This document shows positions 28,269 through 37,318 of a stretch of 64,000 bases of DNA, piece after piece (the first letter of the stretch is position 1; each line of letters starts with the position of its first letter). Source of the DNA: Gemmatimonadota bacterium (GTDB taxonomy: Bacteria > Gemmatimonadota > Gemmatimonadetes > Longimicrobiales > Gaopeijiaceae). The stretch lies in contig JAJEBW010000008.1 in NCBI GenBank assembly GCA_022822325.1, forward strand, positions 1 to 64,000, in the 5' to 3' direction. The notes beneath the pieces are model-generated. The model was not told where the DNA came from and ran no database searches. It worked only from the letters and a program-made list of their open reading frames with translations. The translations under genes were made by a program, and so were the position numbers.

Positions 28269-29774
28269 ATGTACGACGACTTCCGCGACAGACGCCCCCC
28301 CGGATACCGGGAGGCGATCGACCGGCTCATGGGCTGCGCCGTGCTGGTTCATGGGACCGAGACCCTCGCCGATCTCCACTCCCTCTCCTTCGCCACCCTC
28401 CTGGACGACAGCGGACTCGCCGCGGTGGCCGACCGGGTTTCCCTGCTGGACGCCGCCTCCGCGTTGCGCTCCGAGCTGGAGATGGGCGCCGACTTCGCCC
28501 GCGCATTCGAGGATTTGGACGCGCGCCGCCAGACGATCGCCCTCAAGCGCACCTACTCGCCCGATCCCGCCAAGCTCCAGTCGCTGGGCAGCGAGTTCGG
28601 GGTGAGCCGGGAGCGGGCCCGCCAGCTCGAGGTCAGGTTGCGGGCCACGGTGGAGGGGGCGGTGTGGCACCGGGTGCGCGCCGCGGCGCGCTGGCTGCGA
28701 AGCGCGGTGGGTTCGGCGACGACGACCGATCGCTTTCAGGCGGTGCTCGATCTTCTGGTGGGCGACGCTCCGGAGAAGTGGCGAATGGCGGCCCAGGTCG
28801 CGGTCATGGCGGAGAGCGGCTACGAGTTCCTCGATGGGGTGGTGGGCGACCGCAGCTTTCGCGAACAGTTCGCGGCCGCGCGCATGCGGGCGCAGGAGTG
28901 CGCGAACGGCGCCGGCGTGATCGACGAAGCCGCCCTGCGCGACGCGGTCGGCGCAACGGAGAGCCCCGAATGGGAGGCCCTGGTTCGCAATGCCGGATTG
29001 TCCCGGTTCAATGGCCGCCTCCTGATTCGCGACACCCGCCGGGCGCGCGTCTTCCTTGCCCTGGAGGAGCGCGGGGAACCGATGACGCGCCGCGAGATCA
29101 GCGTGCTGGCCGGCCTTCCCGACACCTCTTCGCTCTCGAGTCTGCTCTCGTCGGACTCCCTCTTCGTGCGCTTCACCAAGGACAAGTGGGGACTGGCGGA
29201 CTGGACCGACGAGCCCTACGAGGGCGTGGTCGAGGCCCTGATCAAGCGGATCGAGGACGCCGGCGGGAGGGCCAACATCGAGGAGCTGGTGGAGGAGATT
29301 CCCGGCCGCTTCGACGTGCTCCCCGCGACGGTCCGCAACTACCTGAGCACCCGCAAGTTCCGGGTCGTCGGGGAGGAGGTCGAGATCGTGGCCTCGCCGG
29401 TGGCCGCGCCCCGTCCCCTGGAGGGCGCCCGCGACGTGCTCTGGACGGAGGACGCGAAGCCGGTGCTGCGGTTGCCGGTCGGAGCGCACCATCTGCGCGG
29501 CAACAGCCAGAAGATCGCCCCCGCGGTCGCGCAGCACCTGGGGGTGGGCCCCGACGATTCGATCAAAGTGCCCTTCGCCGCGCCGGCCGAAGTGGACGAC
29601 GCCTCGGTGATCTGGCGTTCCTACGACCCGAACGGGCCCGAGCTGGGACGTCTGCGCCAGGCGCTCGAAGCGTTCGCGGCCAAGGTGGGCGACCAGGTCT
29701 ACATCAGGCTGGATCCGGCCGGGCTGCGCATGTTCACCGACGGCTCCGGGCTACGGGAGAGCAAGGGAGGGTGA
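28269..29774 (+). CDS. Sigma-region-4-like and winged-helix DNA-binding protein
   Basis: Unusual 501-aa protein. Residues about 90-125 form a sigma-70 region-4-like helix-turn-helix (ALKRTYSPDPAKLQSLGSEFGVSRERARQLEVRLR), but no region 2 core-binding or -10 recognition domain is seen, so it is not a full sigma factor. Two winged-helix/HARE-HTH-like units follow: around 255-290 (FLALEERGEPMTRREISVLAGLP) and around 318-360 (VVEALIKRIEDAGGRANIEELVEEIPGRFDVLPATVRNYL). A C-terminal domain (about 395-495) of unknown type includes GNSQKIAPAVAQHLGVGPDDSIKVPF. Proteins with this plan occur near restriction or defence genes in some genomes, but here the partner is an MFS transporter overlapping by 4 bp. 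Confidence 0.7.
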   Translation: MYDDFRDRRPPGYREAIDRLMGCAVLVHGTETLADLHSLSFATLLDDSGLAAVADRVSLLDAASALRSELEMGADFARAFEDLDARRQTIALKRTYSPDPAKLQSLGSEFGVSRERARQLEVRLRATVEGAVWHRVRAAARWLRSAVGSATTTDRFQAVLDLLVGDAPEKWRMAAQVAVMAESGYEFLDGVVGDRSFREQFAAARMRAQECANGAGVIDEAALRDAVGATESPEWEALVRNAGLSRFNGRLLIRDTRRARVFLALEERGEPMTRREISVLAGLPDTSSLSSLLSSDSLFVRFTKDKWGLADWTDEPYEGVVEALIKRIEDAGGRANIEELVEEIPGRFDVLPATVRNYLSTRKFRVVGEEVEIVASPVAAPRPLEGARDVLWTEDAKPVLRLPVGAHHLRGNSQKIAPAVAQHLGVGPDDSIKVPFAAPAEVDDASVIWRSYDPNGPELGRLRQALEAFAAKVGDQVYIRLDPAGLRMFTDGSGLRESKGG

Positions 29775-30961
29775 CCTCCGGCAGGGATCCGCGCCGCTGG
29801 CGGATCCTCGCGCTCCTGGCGGTGGCCGAGCTGCTGGGGATGTCGCTCTGGTTCACCGCGACGGCGGTCTCGGAGGAGCTGGGCGCGCGGTGGGCGCTCT
29901 CGGCCTCCCAGGTCGGCTGGCTGGCCACCGCGGTCAATCTGGGATTCGTGGCCGGAACCGCGGTCGCCGCGCTCCTCAACCTCGCCGACGTCGTGCGGTC
30001 GCGCCTCTACTTCGCCGTCGCGGCCACCCTCGCCGCGCTGGCCAACGCCGCCGTCCTTGCGGCTCCCGGCTTTGCGGCCGCGGCGACGCTGCGCTTCGCC
30101 ACCGGGTTCCTCCTGGCCGGGGTCTATCCCCCCGCCATGAAGATGGCCGCCACCTGGTTTCGCTCCTCGCGCGGCCTCGCCATCGGGACCATCGTGGGCG
30201 CGCTGACCGCCGGCAAGGCCGCCCCCTACCTGATCGACGCCCTCCCGGGCGCGGGGGCCGGGGCCGTGATCGCGATCGCCTCGGCGGGGGCGGGGGCGGC
30301 GGCCCTGCTCGTCCTCCTCTTCTACCGCGATGGACCGCACCGCTTCGCGCGCGCCCCCTTTTCCTGGAGCCTCGTCGCGAGGGTCGCGCGGCACCGCCCC
30401 ACCCGCCTGGCCACCGCCGGCTACCTGGGCCACATGTGGGAGCTCTACGCCATGTGGGCGTGGGCGCCGGCCTTCCTCGCGGCTTCGGCGGCCGCATCCG
30501 GCGAGCTGGCCGCGCCGGTCGAGCTGGCCTCCTCCGCCACCCTGGGAGCCGGGGCGCTGGGGTGCCTGTGGGGGGGATGGGCGGCGGACCGGATCGGGCG
30601 GCGCAAGCTCGTCAACCGGGCGCTGGCGGCGAGCGGCTCCTGCTGCCTGGTCGTCGGGTTCCTCTTCGGCGCGCCCTTCCCCCTCGTGGTGGCGGTCACC
30701 CTGGTGTGGGGATTCTTCGTGGTGGCCGACTCGGCCCAGTTCAGCGCGATGGTCACCGAGCTGGCCCCGCCGGGCGCCGCCGGAACCGCGCTCACCCTTC
30801 AGACCTGCGCGGGCTTTCTCCTCGCCGCGGTCACCGTGCAGGCGATCCCCTGGGTCGCCGGAGCGGTGGGGTGGCGGTGGGCCTTCGCCATCCTCGCCTT
30901 GGGCCCGATCGCGGGAATCCGCGCCACCCGGGCCCTCTCGCGACGGATCCAGGGGGACTGA
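29771..30961 (+). CDS. MFS transporter
   Basis: 396-aa major facilitator protein with about 12 hydrophobic segments. Conserved features include LGMSLWFTATAVSEELGARW in TM1, a DVVRSRLYF loop and GGWAADRIGRRKLVNR (the MFS motif A equivalent) between the two halves. The N-terminal AELLGMSLWFTATAV is typical of nitrate/nitrite- or cyanate-like MFS members, but the substrate cannot be assigned. It starts at a GTG overlapping the previous stop (GTGA), so its synthesis is coupled to the DNA-binding protein. Confidence 0.88.
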   Translation: MTSGRDPRRWRILALLAVAELLGMSLWFTATAVSEELGARWALSASQVGWLATAVNLGFVAGTAVAALLNLADVVRSRLYFAVAATLAALANAAVLAAPGFAAAATLRFATGFLLAGVYPPAMKMAATWFRSSRGLAIGTIVGALTAGKAAPYLIDALPGAGAGAVIAIASAGAGAAALLVLLFYRDGPHRFARAPFSWSLVARVARHRPTRLATAGYLGHMWELYAMWAWAPAFLAASAAASGELAAPVELASSATLGAGALGCLWGGWAADRIGRRKLVNRALAASGSCCLVVGFLFGAPFPLVVAVTLVWGFFVVADSAQFSAMVTELAPPGAAGTALTLQTCAGFLLAAVTVQAIPWVAGAVGWRWAFAILALGPIAGIRATRALSRRIQGD

Positions 30962-31230
30962 TTCCGCGCCGTCCGGATCCTCCCGCCTTCAATCCTCATC
31001 CGGCCGACCGCTCGCCCCCGGCCCGCTTCCCCGCGCCGCCTCCCATCGCCCGATCTTCCCTTCGCCCCCGTCCCCGGCGACTCAATCCCCCGTCCCCGTC
31101 GGTCCGCATCCGGCCCGGCGGTCCTTGTCCCCGATCCGCCCAGTCCACCCCGCATCCAGCCGCCCCCGCATCCAGCCGCCTTCGCCCCCATTGCCGGCGA
31201 TCCAGTCCCCCGCCCGCCCATCCCCCGCCA
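30962..31230. other. C-rich low-complexity intergenic region between convergent genes
   Basis: 269 nt with very strong C-bias on the plus strand and loosely repeated CCCCCG(T/C)CCCCGG-like words. No gene, tRNA or clear hairpin terminator is seen. A C-rich, G-poor RNA here could be a Rho loading site for the MFS transcript; this is inference. Confidence 0.35.
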
Positions 31231-32319
31231 TCACCGCTCCAACCGGTGCGCGTCGCGAATCAGCACAATCCCCCAGGTCAGCACCGGCAGCACGAAAACC
31301 AACAGGTAGCCCCAAGTGATCGTGCCGTAGCCGCGCCCGACCAGGTCGGTCAGACCGAGTTGCGCAATCAGTCCCCCGAGCGCCAGCCCCGCCAGCGCCA
31401 GCCGCACCCGTCCTCCCGGAGTGAAGCGGCGCCCTCGTTCCTTCAACGCCTGCGCCACCCGTTCGTTCACCGAGTGGATCAGCCCCGCGCCGGTCTCGAC
31501 CAGCGTTCCGAAGAGCATGATCTGGAAGACGATCTGGAAGGCGCGCGATCCGAGCAGCTCCAGCATGTGGTTGGCGGGAACGATCTCGTCGACGATCGCG
31601 GGATACTGCCCCACCACCGCGATGAAGAAGAAGAAGGCCGGCAGCATCGCCAGCGGACCGGTCAGCAACCCCGCGATCAGGGTGTCGCGACGGCTCCGGT
31701 GATGGCGCAGCGTGATCAGCACCGCCGGGATCACTCCCAGGTTGTAGCCCGCGTACTCGAGTCCCCCCACGATCCAGCTTCCCTCGATCGCGCGGGTGTC
31801 CAGCGCCGCCCGAATCTCCGGACCGAAGACATACAGGCAGGCCACGAAAAAACCGGCATAGACCGCGTAGAGCACCATCGACCACCAGGCGAAGGCCCGT
31901 TCGATCGCCGCATTCCCCCCGAAGACGAGTCCCCCGACCAGCAGCATGATGCCCGCCACCCCGACCAGGTAGGGCACCTGGAAGGTCTCCTGCAGGATCG
32001 AGCCCGCGGCCGCCGCGATCACCGCCATCACGATGATCATCAGCGCCATGTAGAGGATCTCGAAGCTCCACCACCAGCGACCGAGCAGGCGCTTGAAGAA
32101 GCTCCGGTAGTCGAAGGTGCGGAAGACGCGCGCGAACTCGTAGGTCACGATGCAGACCGCGCTCCAGACGGCGGTGGAGAGCGCCATGGCGAGCAGTCCG
32201 CCGAGCGGGCCGCGGGAGAGGAAGAATTGGGCCAGTTCGCGGCCGGTCCCGTAGCCGCCGGCGATGACGACCGACTGAAAGACGAATCCGGGAAGCAGGT
32301 AGCGGCGCAGGGCGTTCAC
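31231..32319 (-). CDS. YkvI-family integral membrane protein
   Basis: 362-aa protein with about 10 membrane segments, related to the YkvI/LeuT-fold-like transporters. It starts at GTG 32319, giving VNALRRYLLPGFVFQSVVIAGGYGTGREL, the conserved family start (TM1 with GGYGTG). Upstream frame extension is Pro-rich and rejected. Further motifs are EILYMALMIIVMAVIAAAAG and FGTLVETGAGLIHSVNERV. Transport substrate unknown. The ilvA gene is upstream on the same strand with a 185-nt G-rich gap. Confidence 0.82.
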   Translation of the reverse strand: MNALRRYLLPGFVFQSVVIAGGYGTGRELAQFFLSRGPLGGLLAMALSTAVWSAVCIVTYEFARVFRTFDYRSFFKRLLGRWWWSFEILYMALMIIVMAVIAAAAGSILQETFQVPYLVGVAGIMLLVGGLVFGGNAAIERAFAWWSMVLYAVYAGFFVACLYVFGPEIRAALDTRAIEGSWIVGGLEYAGYNLGVIPAVLITLRHHRSRRDTLIAGLLTGPLAMLPAFFFFIAVVGQYPAIVDEIVPANHMLELLGSRAFQIVFQIMLFGTLVETGAGLIHSVNERVAQALKERGRRFTPGGRVRLALAGLALGGLIAQLGLTDLVGRGYGTITWGYLLVFVLPVLTWGIVLIRDAHRLER

Positions 32320-32504
32320 GGTGCGGGCGTCTCCGGGCTTGGGAGCGGGGAAGGGGGGTGGGGGGGGAAGAGGGCGGCGTGGGCGGCCGACCGCAACAGT
32401 CTGGCGCGAACAGGTCCGCTTCGCCACTGCCGCCGGGGTGCGCATCGGCCTGGCGGCCGGAATGCTCATGATCGCATCCTCGCCGTGCCGCGAGCGCGAT
32501 TCGA

Positions 32505-33740
32505 TCAGGGCCAGGCCTCTCCCTCGGTCAGCGCGCGCGCCAGGATTGCCGGATCGGCGTTGGCCCCCGTCACCACGGCCACCACCCGTTCCCCCCGCCG
32601 GAGCGGGATCCGTCCGGCCATGATCGCCGCCGCCGCCGCCGCCCCCGACGGCTCGGCCACCATCCCGGCGCGGGTCATCAGGAGGCGCATCGCGGCCAGG
32701 ATCTCCTCGTCGCGCACCACCGCCACATCCTCGACGTAGCGCTCCACGTAGCGGTAGGTGAGCGTTCCCGCCATCGGCGCGGCCAGTCCGTCGGCGATCG
32801 TGTCCGTGGTCTCGAGGTGGACCGCGCGTCCGGCCCCCAGGCTGCGGTGCATTGCCGAAGCGCCCGCGGGCTCCACGCCGAAGATGCGCCAGGATCGCCC
32901 GGGGGCGGGGTGGGATGTCCCCCTGTCGTCGCGGTCCTTGCGTCCGCCCCGGTTGCGGGCTTCCCCGTCACCGGACCGCGCGGGCAGCTGTCCGGTCGCC
33001 GCCAGCGCGCCCGCTATGCCTGCGATCTGGCCGCCTCCGCCCACCGGAACCACGATGGCGCCGGGCCCGGGCAGATCCTCCACGATCTCGATACCGGTCG
33101 AGCCATGACCGGCGATCACCTCCGGGGCGTCGAATGGGTGCAGAAAGACGAGCCCCTCGGCGGCGGCGCGGCGGCGGGCCTCGGCGAAGGCTTCGTGCGC
33201 GTTTCCGTGCAGGATCACCTCCGCCCCGTACCCCCGCGCGGCCGCGACCTTGGTCCGCGCGGCCCCCTCCGGCATCACCACCACCGAGCGGATCCCCGCC
33301 CGCGCCGCCGCCCACGCGACGGCCTGCGCATGGTTTCCGGCCGAGATCGTGATCACTCCGGCTGCGCGTCCCTTCGGCGTCCGGCCGCGGCCGCCATTGC
33401 TTCCCCCGCCCGCCCGTCCGATCCCTTCCGCCTCCGATTCCCCACGGGCCCCCTCCTCCCCCTCCGCCAGCGCCGCGATCGCATTCAGTCCCCCGCGCAC
33501 CTTGAACGATCCCGTCTTCTGCAGGTTCTCGCACTTCAGCCAGCTCTCGGCCCCCAGGGGCGCGCCCAGCGTCCGAAAGGAGAGAAGCGGGGTGCGGTGC
33601 AGATGCGGCGCCACTCTCCGCCGGGCCTCCTCGAAGTCGGCGAGCGAGAGAGGGAGCTCCGGATGCGCCCGGGCGCTCTCTCCCGTCCCGGTTCCGGTTC
33701 CGGCGGGCGCGGGCGATCCCTGGTCGTCCGAGGTCTTCAA
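32505..33740 (-). CDS. ilvA: Threonine/serine dehydratase (with two disordered insertions)
   Basis: PLP enzyme converting threonine to 2-oxobutanoate plus ammonia, 411 aa from a TTG start (GAGG and GGAG upstream). Fold-type II motifs: WLKCENLQKTGSFKVRGGLNA (PLP Lys), ITISAGNHAQAVAWAA, VPVGGGGQIAGIAGAL (phosphate loop). No ACT regulatory domain, so it is a catabolic-type or short form. Two low-complexity insertions, residues about 91-125 (Glu/Gly/Arg-rich) and about 257-287 (Arg/Asp/Gly-rich), are not part of the family core and lie at loops. The start and the catalytic sites are intact. Confidence 0.87.
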   Translation of the reverse strand: MKTSDDQGSPAPAGTGTGTGESARAHPELPLSLADFEEARRRVAPHLHRTPLLSFRTLGAPLGAESWLKCENLQKTGSFKVRGGLNAIAALAEGEEGARGESEAEGIGRAGGGSNGGRGRTPKGRAAGVITISAGNHAQAVAWAAARAGIRSVVVMPEGAARTKVAAARGYGAEVILHGNAHEAFAEARRRAAAEGLVFLHPFDAPEVIAGHGSTGIEIVEDLPGPGAIVVPVGGGGQIAGIAGALAATGQLPARSGDGEARNRGGRKDRDDRGTSHPAPGRSWRIFGVEPAGASAMHRSLGAGRAVHLETTDTIADGLAAPMAGTLTYRYVERYVEDVAVVRDEEILAAMRLLMTRAGMVAEPSGAAAAAAIMAGRIPLRRGERVVAVVTGANADPAILARALTEGEAWP

Positions 33741-33951
33741 ATTCTCCGTTCCTCAAGGTTTGGTTGGGGGATTCGGGCGCCGCCACGGAGATCGACCCGT
33801 CGCCGCCGGGGTTGAAGTATTGCCACAGGGGCCCCGAAATCACAGATTGCACGGCCATGAGCGCTCCCGAGCCTTTAGCCGTCGCTTTCCTCGCCGGGTC
33901 GCGGCGACCGGGGGACGCCTCCCTCAACTCCGGTCCTGGAGGATACGAACG

Positions 33952-36675
33952 ATGCGGTCATCCCACTCCGGTCTCCGACGCTCTCCCAGCGCTCCCGCCA
34001 CCGACTTCCTTCGCCGGTTGGGCGCGCTCCCACTCGTCCTCGCGTTCCTCGCTCCGGCCGCCGCCGCCCAGACCGGCACGATCGACGGCACCGTCACCGA
34101 CGCCGAGACCGGGCAGCCGCTGGCGAGCGCGGCGGTGGAGGTGCTCGGCGCCGGCCTCGCCGCGGGGACCAACAACGAGGGGCGCTTCCAGGTGCAGGGA
34201 ATCGAACCGGGGAGCTACTCGATCGTGGTCACCCTGATCGGCTACGAGACGACGCGGGTGGACGGGGTGGGGGTGGGCACGGGCGCCGCCGCCGACGTCG
34301 AGATCGCGATGCGTTCGCGCGCGCTGGTCCTGAATCCGGTGGTCGTCACGGCGTCGCGCCGCCAGGAGAAGGCGCTCGACGCCCCGGCCTCGATCACGAC
34401 CGTTTCCGCCGACGAGGTCGCGCGCGCCACCGCCACCACCGTCGCCGACCACCTCCGCGCCCTGCCCGGAATCGACGCGGCCCAGACCGGAATCAGCCAG
34501 GGCACGGTGGTCACGCGGGGCTTCAACGGCGTCTTCTCCGGCTCGCTGCTCACCATCATCGACAACCGCTACGCCCGCATCCCCTCGCTCCGCTTCAACG
34601 CCTATTCCCTTTTCCCCACCAACGACCTCGACATCGACCGCATCGAGGTGTCTCTGGGACCGGGGGCGGCGCTCTACGGGCCCAACGCCTCCAACGGAGT
34701 CATGCACATCATCACGCCCTCGCCGATCGACCGTCCCGGATCGGCGGTCTCGATCGCGGGGGGGGAACGCTCGCTCGTCCATGGCCAGCTCCGCAGCGCG
34801 CACCGGCTCTCGGACAACTTCGGCTTCAAGATATCCGGGCAGTACCAGCGGGGGAACGACTGGGAATACGTCGATCCGGTCGAGATCTTCCCGCGCGACT
34901 ACGCCAACGAACGCTACTCGGTGGATGCGCGGATGGATTTTCGCTTCGCCGACGACGGCAACCTGGTTCTCAACGGGGGGACTTCGAGTCTGGTCAGCGC
35001 CCTGGAGATGACGGGAATCGGCGCCGCGCAGGCGAAGGGCTGGGGCTACAACTACGGCCAGGCCCGGCTTTCGAAGGGACGCTTCTTCGCCCAGGGATTC
35101 TACAACCAGACCAACTCCGGCCAGGACGTTCCCACCTGCCGGGGCCCCGCATGCAACACCTTCCTGCTCCGCAGCGGCGATCCCGTGGTGGACCAGTCCA
35201 ACACCATCGCGTTGCAGTTCCAGTACGGCTTCGACGCCGGACCGCGGCAGAGCTTCACCTACGGCGTGGACTGGCAGCGCACCGAACCGAAGAGCAGCGG
35301 CACCATCTTCGGGCGCAACGAAGACGACGACATCATCGCCGAGGTGGGCGCCTACCTGCACTCGGAGACCTCGCTGGGCGACCGGGTGGATCTGGTCACG
35401 GCGATTCGCATCGACGACCACAACCGGCTCTCCGATCCGAACATCTCGCCGCGCGCGGCGCTCGTCTTCCGTCCCGCCGAGGCGCAGAACTTCCGCCTCT
35501 CCTTCAACCGCGCCTTCAGCACCCCGACCTCGACGAACCTCTTCCTGGACATCGTGGCGCAGCGTCTCTCCTTCGGCGATGTGTCGCTGGGCGACGTGCG
35601 GGCGCTGGGGGTGCCGGCGGGCGGCTTCAGCTTCTCGCGCGGCTGCGAGGCGACCGGCGGGCTGATGGGCTACTGCATGCGCTCGGTCTTCGCGCCGGGA
35701 CAGGTGCTTCCGGCGAACGCGGTGGCGCTCTGGCCGGCGCTCCTGCAGTTGCTTCCGGCGCTGGATCCCAACCTGGCGCTGATTGTGCCGCTCCTTGCGG
35801 ATCCGGGTTCGGCGCCGGGGGATCCCGCGGTCGGGACGATCTTCAAGACGCTCGATCTGGAGGTGGGCGACTTCGTGCCCGGCGGCGGCCCGGCCGATAT
35901 CGGCGACCTGACCTCGACGATCTACAACACCTTCGAGGTGGGATACAAGGGTCTCCTGGGCGATCGCGTCCTCCTGGCGGCCGATCTCTACTACTCGCAG
36001 GTGGAGAACTTCGTCGGACCGCTGAGCCCGGTCACGCCGGCGGTGTTCTTTGAACAGGCCGGCGTCGCCGACTTCCTGAGGCATCGTCTGGCGCCGCTCC
36101 TTCAGGCCGGAATTCTGAGCGATGCGACGATCGTCGAGATCGCCGCCAACGCCGCCGCCCTCCCCCTGGGCATGGTCACCCCCGACCAGGTCGACACGCC
36201 CGACGTCTTCCTCACCTACCGCAACTTCGGCGACGTGGACTACATCGGCGCCGATCTGGCCGCCGAGATCCTGGTCTCGGATCGCTTCCAACTGAACGCC
36301 AACTATTCCTTCGTCAGCGAGGAGTGCTTCGACTTCAACAACGACGACAGTTGCGGCAGCAGCCAGGACATCGCGCTCAACGCGCCCAGCCACAAGGGAT
36401 CGCTCGGCTTCACCTGGGACGACCGGAGCTCGGGCTTCACCGCGCAGGGCCGCATTCGCGTCACCGACGGCTTTCCGATGAACTCGGGCGCCTACATCGG
36501 CGATGTGGACGGCTACGGGGTGATCGACGCCTCGATCGGCTACCGGATCGCGGCGTTGCCCGCCGCGCAGATCTCGCTGTCGGCGAACAACCTGCTGAAC
36601 AATGTGCACCGCGAATTCGTGGGCGCGCCGGAGATCGGCCGGTTGGTCGTGACTCGGCTGCGCTACGACTTCTGA
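33952..36675 (+). CDS. TonB-dependent outer-membrane receptor
   Basis: 907 aa. Signal peptide (residues about 20-44, LGALPLVLAFLAPAAAA) followed by QTGTIDGTVTDAETGQPLASAAVEVLGAG, a carboxypeptidase-regulatory-like domain; a plug domain (about 115-240, with LRALPGIDAAQTGISQGTVVTRGFNG); and a 22-strand barrel ending in RLVVTRLRYDF. The ATG at 33952 has GGAGGA 8 nt upstream. Cargo unknown. Its stop overlaps argR (CTGA), suggesting cotranscription, an odd pairing that could mean that an arginine-linked nutrient is taken up. Confidence 0.9.
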   Translation: MRSSHSGLRRSPSAPATDFLRRLGALPLVLAFLAPAAAAQTGTIDGTVTDAETGQPLASAAVEVLGAGLAAGTNNEGRFQVQGIEPGSYSIVVTLIGYETTRVDGVGVGTGAAADVEIAMRSRALVLNPVVVTASRRQEKALDAPASITTVSADEVARATATTVADHLRALPGIDAAQTGISQGTVVTRGFNGVFSGSLLTIIDNRYARIPSLRFNAYSLFPTNDLDIDRIEVSLGPGAALYGPNASNGVMHIITPSPIDRPGSAVSIAGGERSLVHGQLRSAHRLSDNFGFKISGQYQRGNDWEYVDPVEIFPRDYANERYSVDARMDFRFADDGNLVLNGGTSSLVSALEMTGIGAAQAKGWGYNYGQARLSKGRFFAQGFYNQTNSGQDVPTCRGPACNTFLLRSGDPVVDQSNTIALQFQYGFDAGPRQSFTYGVDWQRTEPKSSGTIFGRNEDDDIIAEVGAYLHSETSLGDRVDLVTAIRIDDHNRLSDPNISPRAALVFRPAEAQNFRLSFNRAFSTPTSTNLFLDIVAQRLSFGDVSLGDVRALGVPAGGFSFSRGCEATGGLMGYCMRSVFAPGQVLPANAVALWPALLQLLPALDPNLALIVPLLADPGSAPGDPAVGTIFKTLDLEVGDFVPGGGPADIGDLTSTIYNTFEVGYKGLLGDRVLLAADLYYSQVENFVGPLSPVTPAVFFEQAGVADFLRHRLAPLLQAGILSDATIVEIAANAAALPLGMVTPDQVDTPDVFLTYRNFGDVDYIGADLAAEILVSDRFQLNANYSFVSEECFDFNNDDSCGSSQDIALNAPSHKGSLGFTWDDRSSGFTAQGRIRVTDGFPMNSGAYIGDVDGYGVIDASIGYRIAALPAAQISLSANNLLNNVHREFVGAPEIGRLVVTRLRYDF

Positions 36676-37133
36676 CGACCGGGAACAAGCGCCGCCGGCA
36701 GGCCGCCATCCTGCGGGCCGTGCGCGAAAACGCGGTGCCGCACCTCGGGGCGCTGCGCGAGATCCTGGCCGCCGGGGGATTCGCGGTCACGCAGTCCACG
36801 CTGTCGCGCGACGTGCGGGATCTGCGGCTCGTCAAGGCGACCGGCGCGGAGGGGCCACGGTACACGGTGCCCGAGGAGTGGGATCATGTGCCCCCGCTGG
36901 ATGCGGTGCTGCCCACCCTCCTGGCCTCGGTCGAAGTGGTGGGGAACCTCGTGGTGGCGCACACGCTGAGCGGGGCCGCGCAGGCGATCGCGTCGGCCAT
37001 CGACTGGGAGGAGTACGACGGACTGGCGGGAACGATCGCCGGGGACGACACCGTCCTCATCATCCTGCGAAGCGAAGCGGCGGCCGAGGCGGTGGCGGCG
37101 GAGCTTCGGGAACTGGCGGCCGGAGGCGGTTAG
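36672..37133 (+). CDS. argR: Arginine repressor ArgR (apparent CTG start)
   Basis: Hexameric arginine-responsive repressor, 153 aa if begun at the CTG at 36672. N-domain: NKRRRQAAILRAVRENAVPHLGALREILAAGGFAVTQSTLSRDVRDLRLVKA (winged helix, with the SQ/STLSRD motif). C-domain: SVEVVGNLVVAHTLSGAAQAIASAIDWEEYDGLAGTIAGDDTVLIILRS, including the GTIAGDDT arginine-binding/hexamer motif. In-frame upstream sequence has no ATG/GTG/TTG for over 300 nt. CTG overlaps the receptor's stop (CTGA), so a reinitiation start is likely. argG and argH lie downstream and two ArgR-like boxes precede argG. Confidence 0.88.
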   Translation: MTTGNKRRRQAAILRAVRENAVPHLGALREILAAGGFAVTQSTLSRDVRDLRLVKATGAEGPRYTVPEEWDHVPPLDAVLPTLLASVEVVGNLVVAHTLSGAAQAIASAIDWEEYDGLAGTIAGDDTVLIILRSEAAAEAVAAELRELAAGGG

Positions 37134-37225
37134 CCCGGATTGCGGCGGCGCGTCGCCGGCGTGCAGGGACGGGGGCGAAGGGATCCGCGAGCGGCCGGGG
37201 CGGGGATCCTTGTTGCAGGGGTCCG

Positions 37226-37313
37226 CGGACGCCCGCGCCCGGCAGACCGATCCGTGTCCTGCGCCTTCTGCCACGGGCCGACGGCCGGACGCCCGCGCCC
37301 GGCGGACCGATCC
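37226..37313 (+). repeat. 28-bp direct repeat, copies 60 bp apart, between argR and argG
   Basis: Copies at 37226-37253 and 37286-37313 (CGGACGCCCGCGCCCGGC, then A or G, then ACCGATCC) match at 27 of 28 bases. The copies sit exactly 60 bp apart, just before the argG promoter. The rest of the 313-nt gap (37134-37446) holds no other gene. Confidence 0.7.
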
Positions 37314-37318
37314 ACGAG

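Noticed and set aside
26357..30961. A continuous 1534-codon plus-strand frame running across the antisense of the SRPBCC and aminotransferase genes into the MFS gene
   Set aside because: High GC causes long antisense frames. Only the part from 29771 has a membrane-transporter pattern; the rest is Arg/Gly-rich and opposes two genes with clear family motifs.
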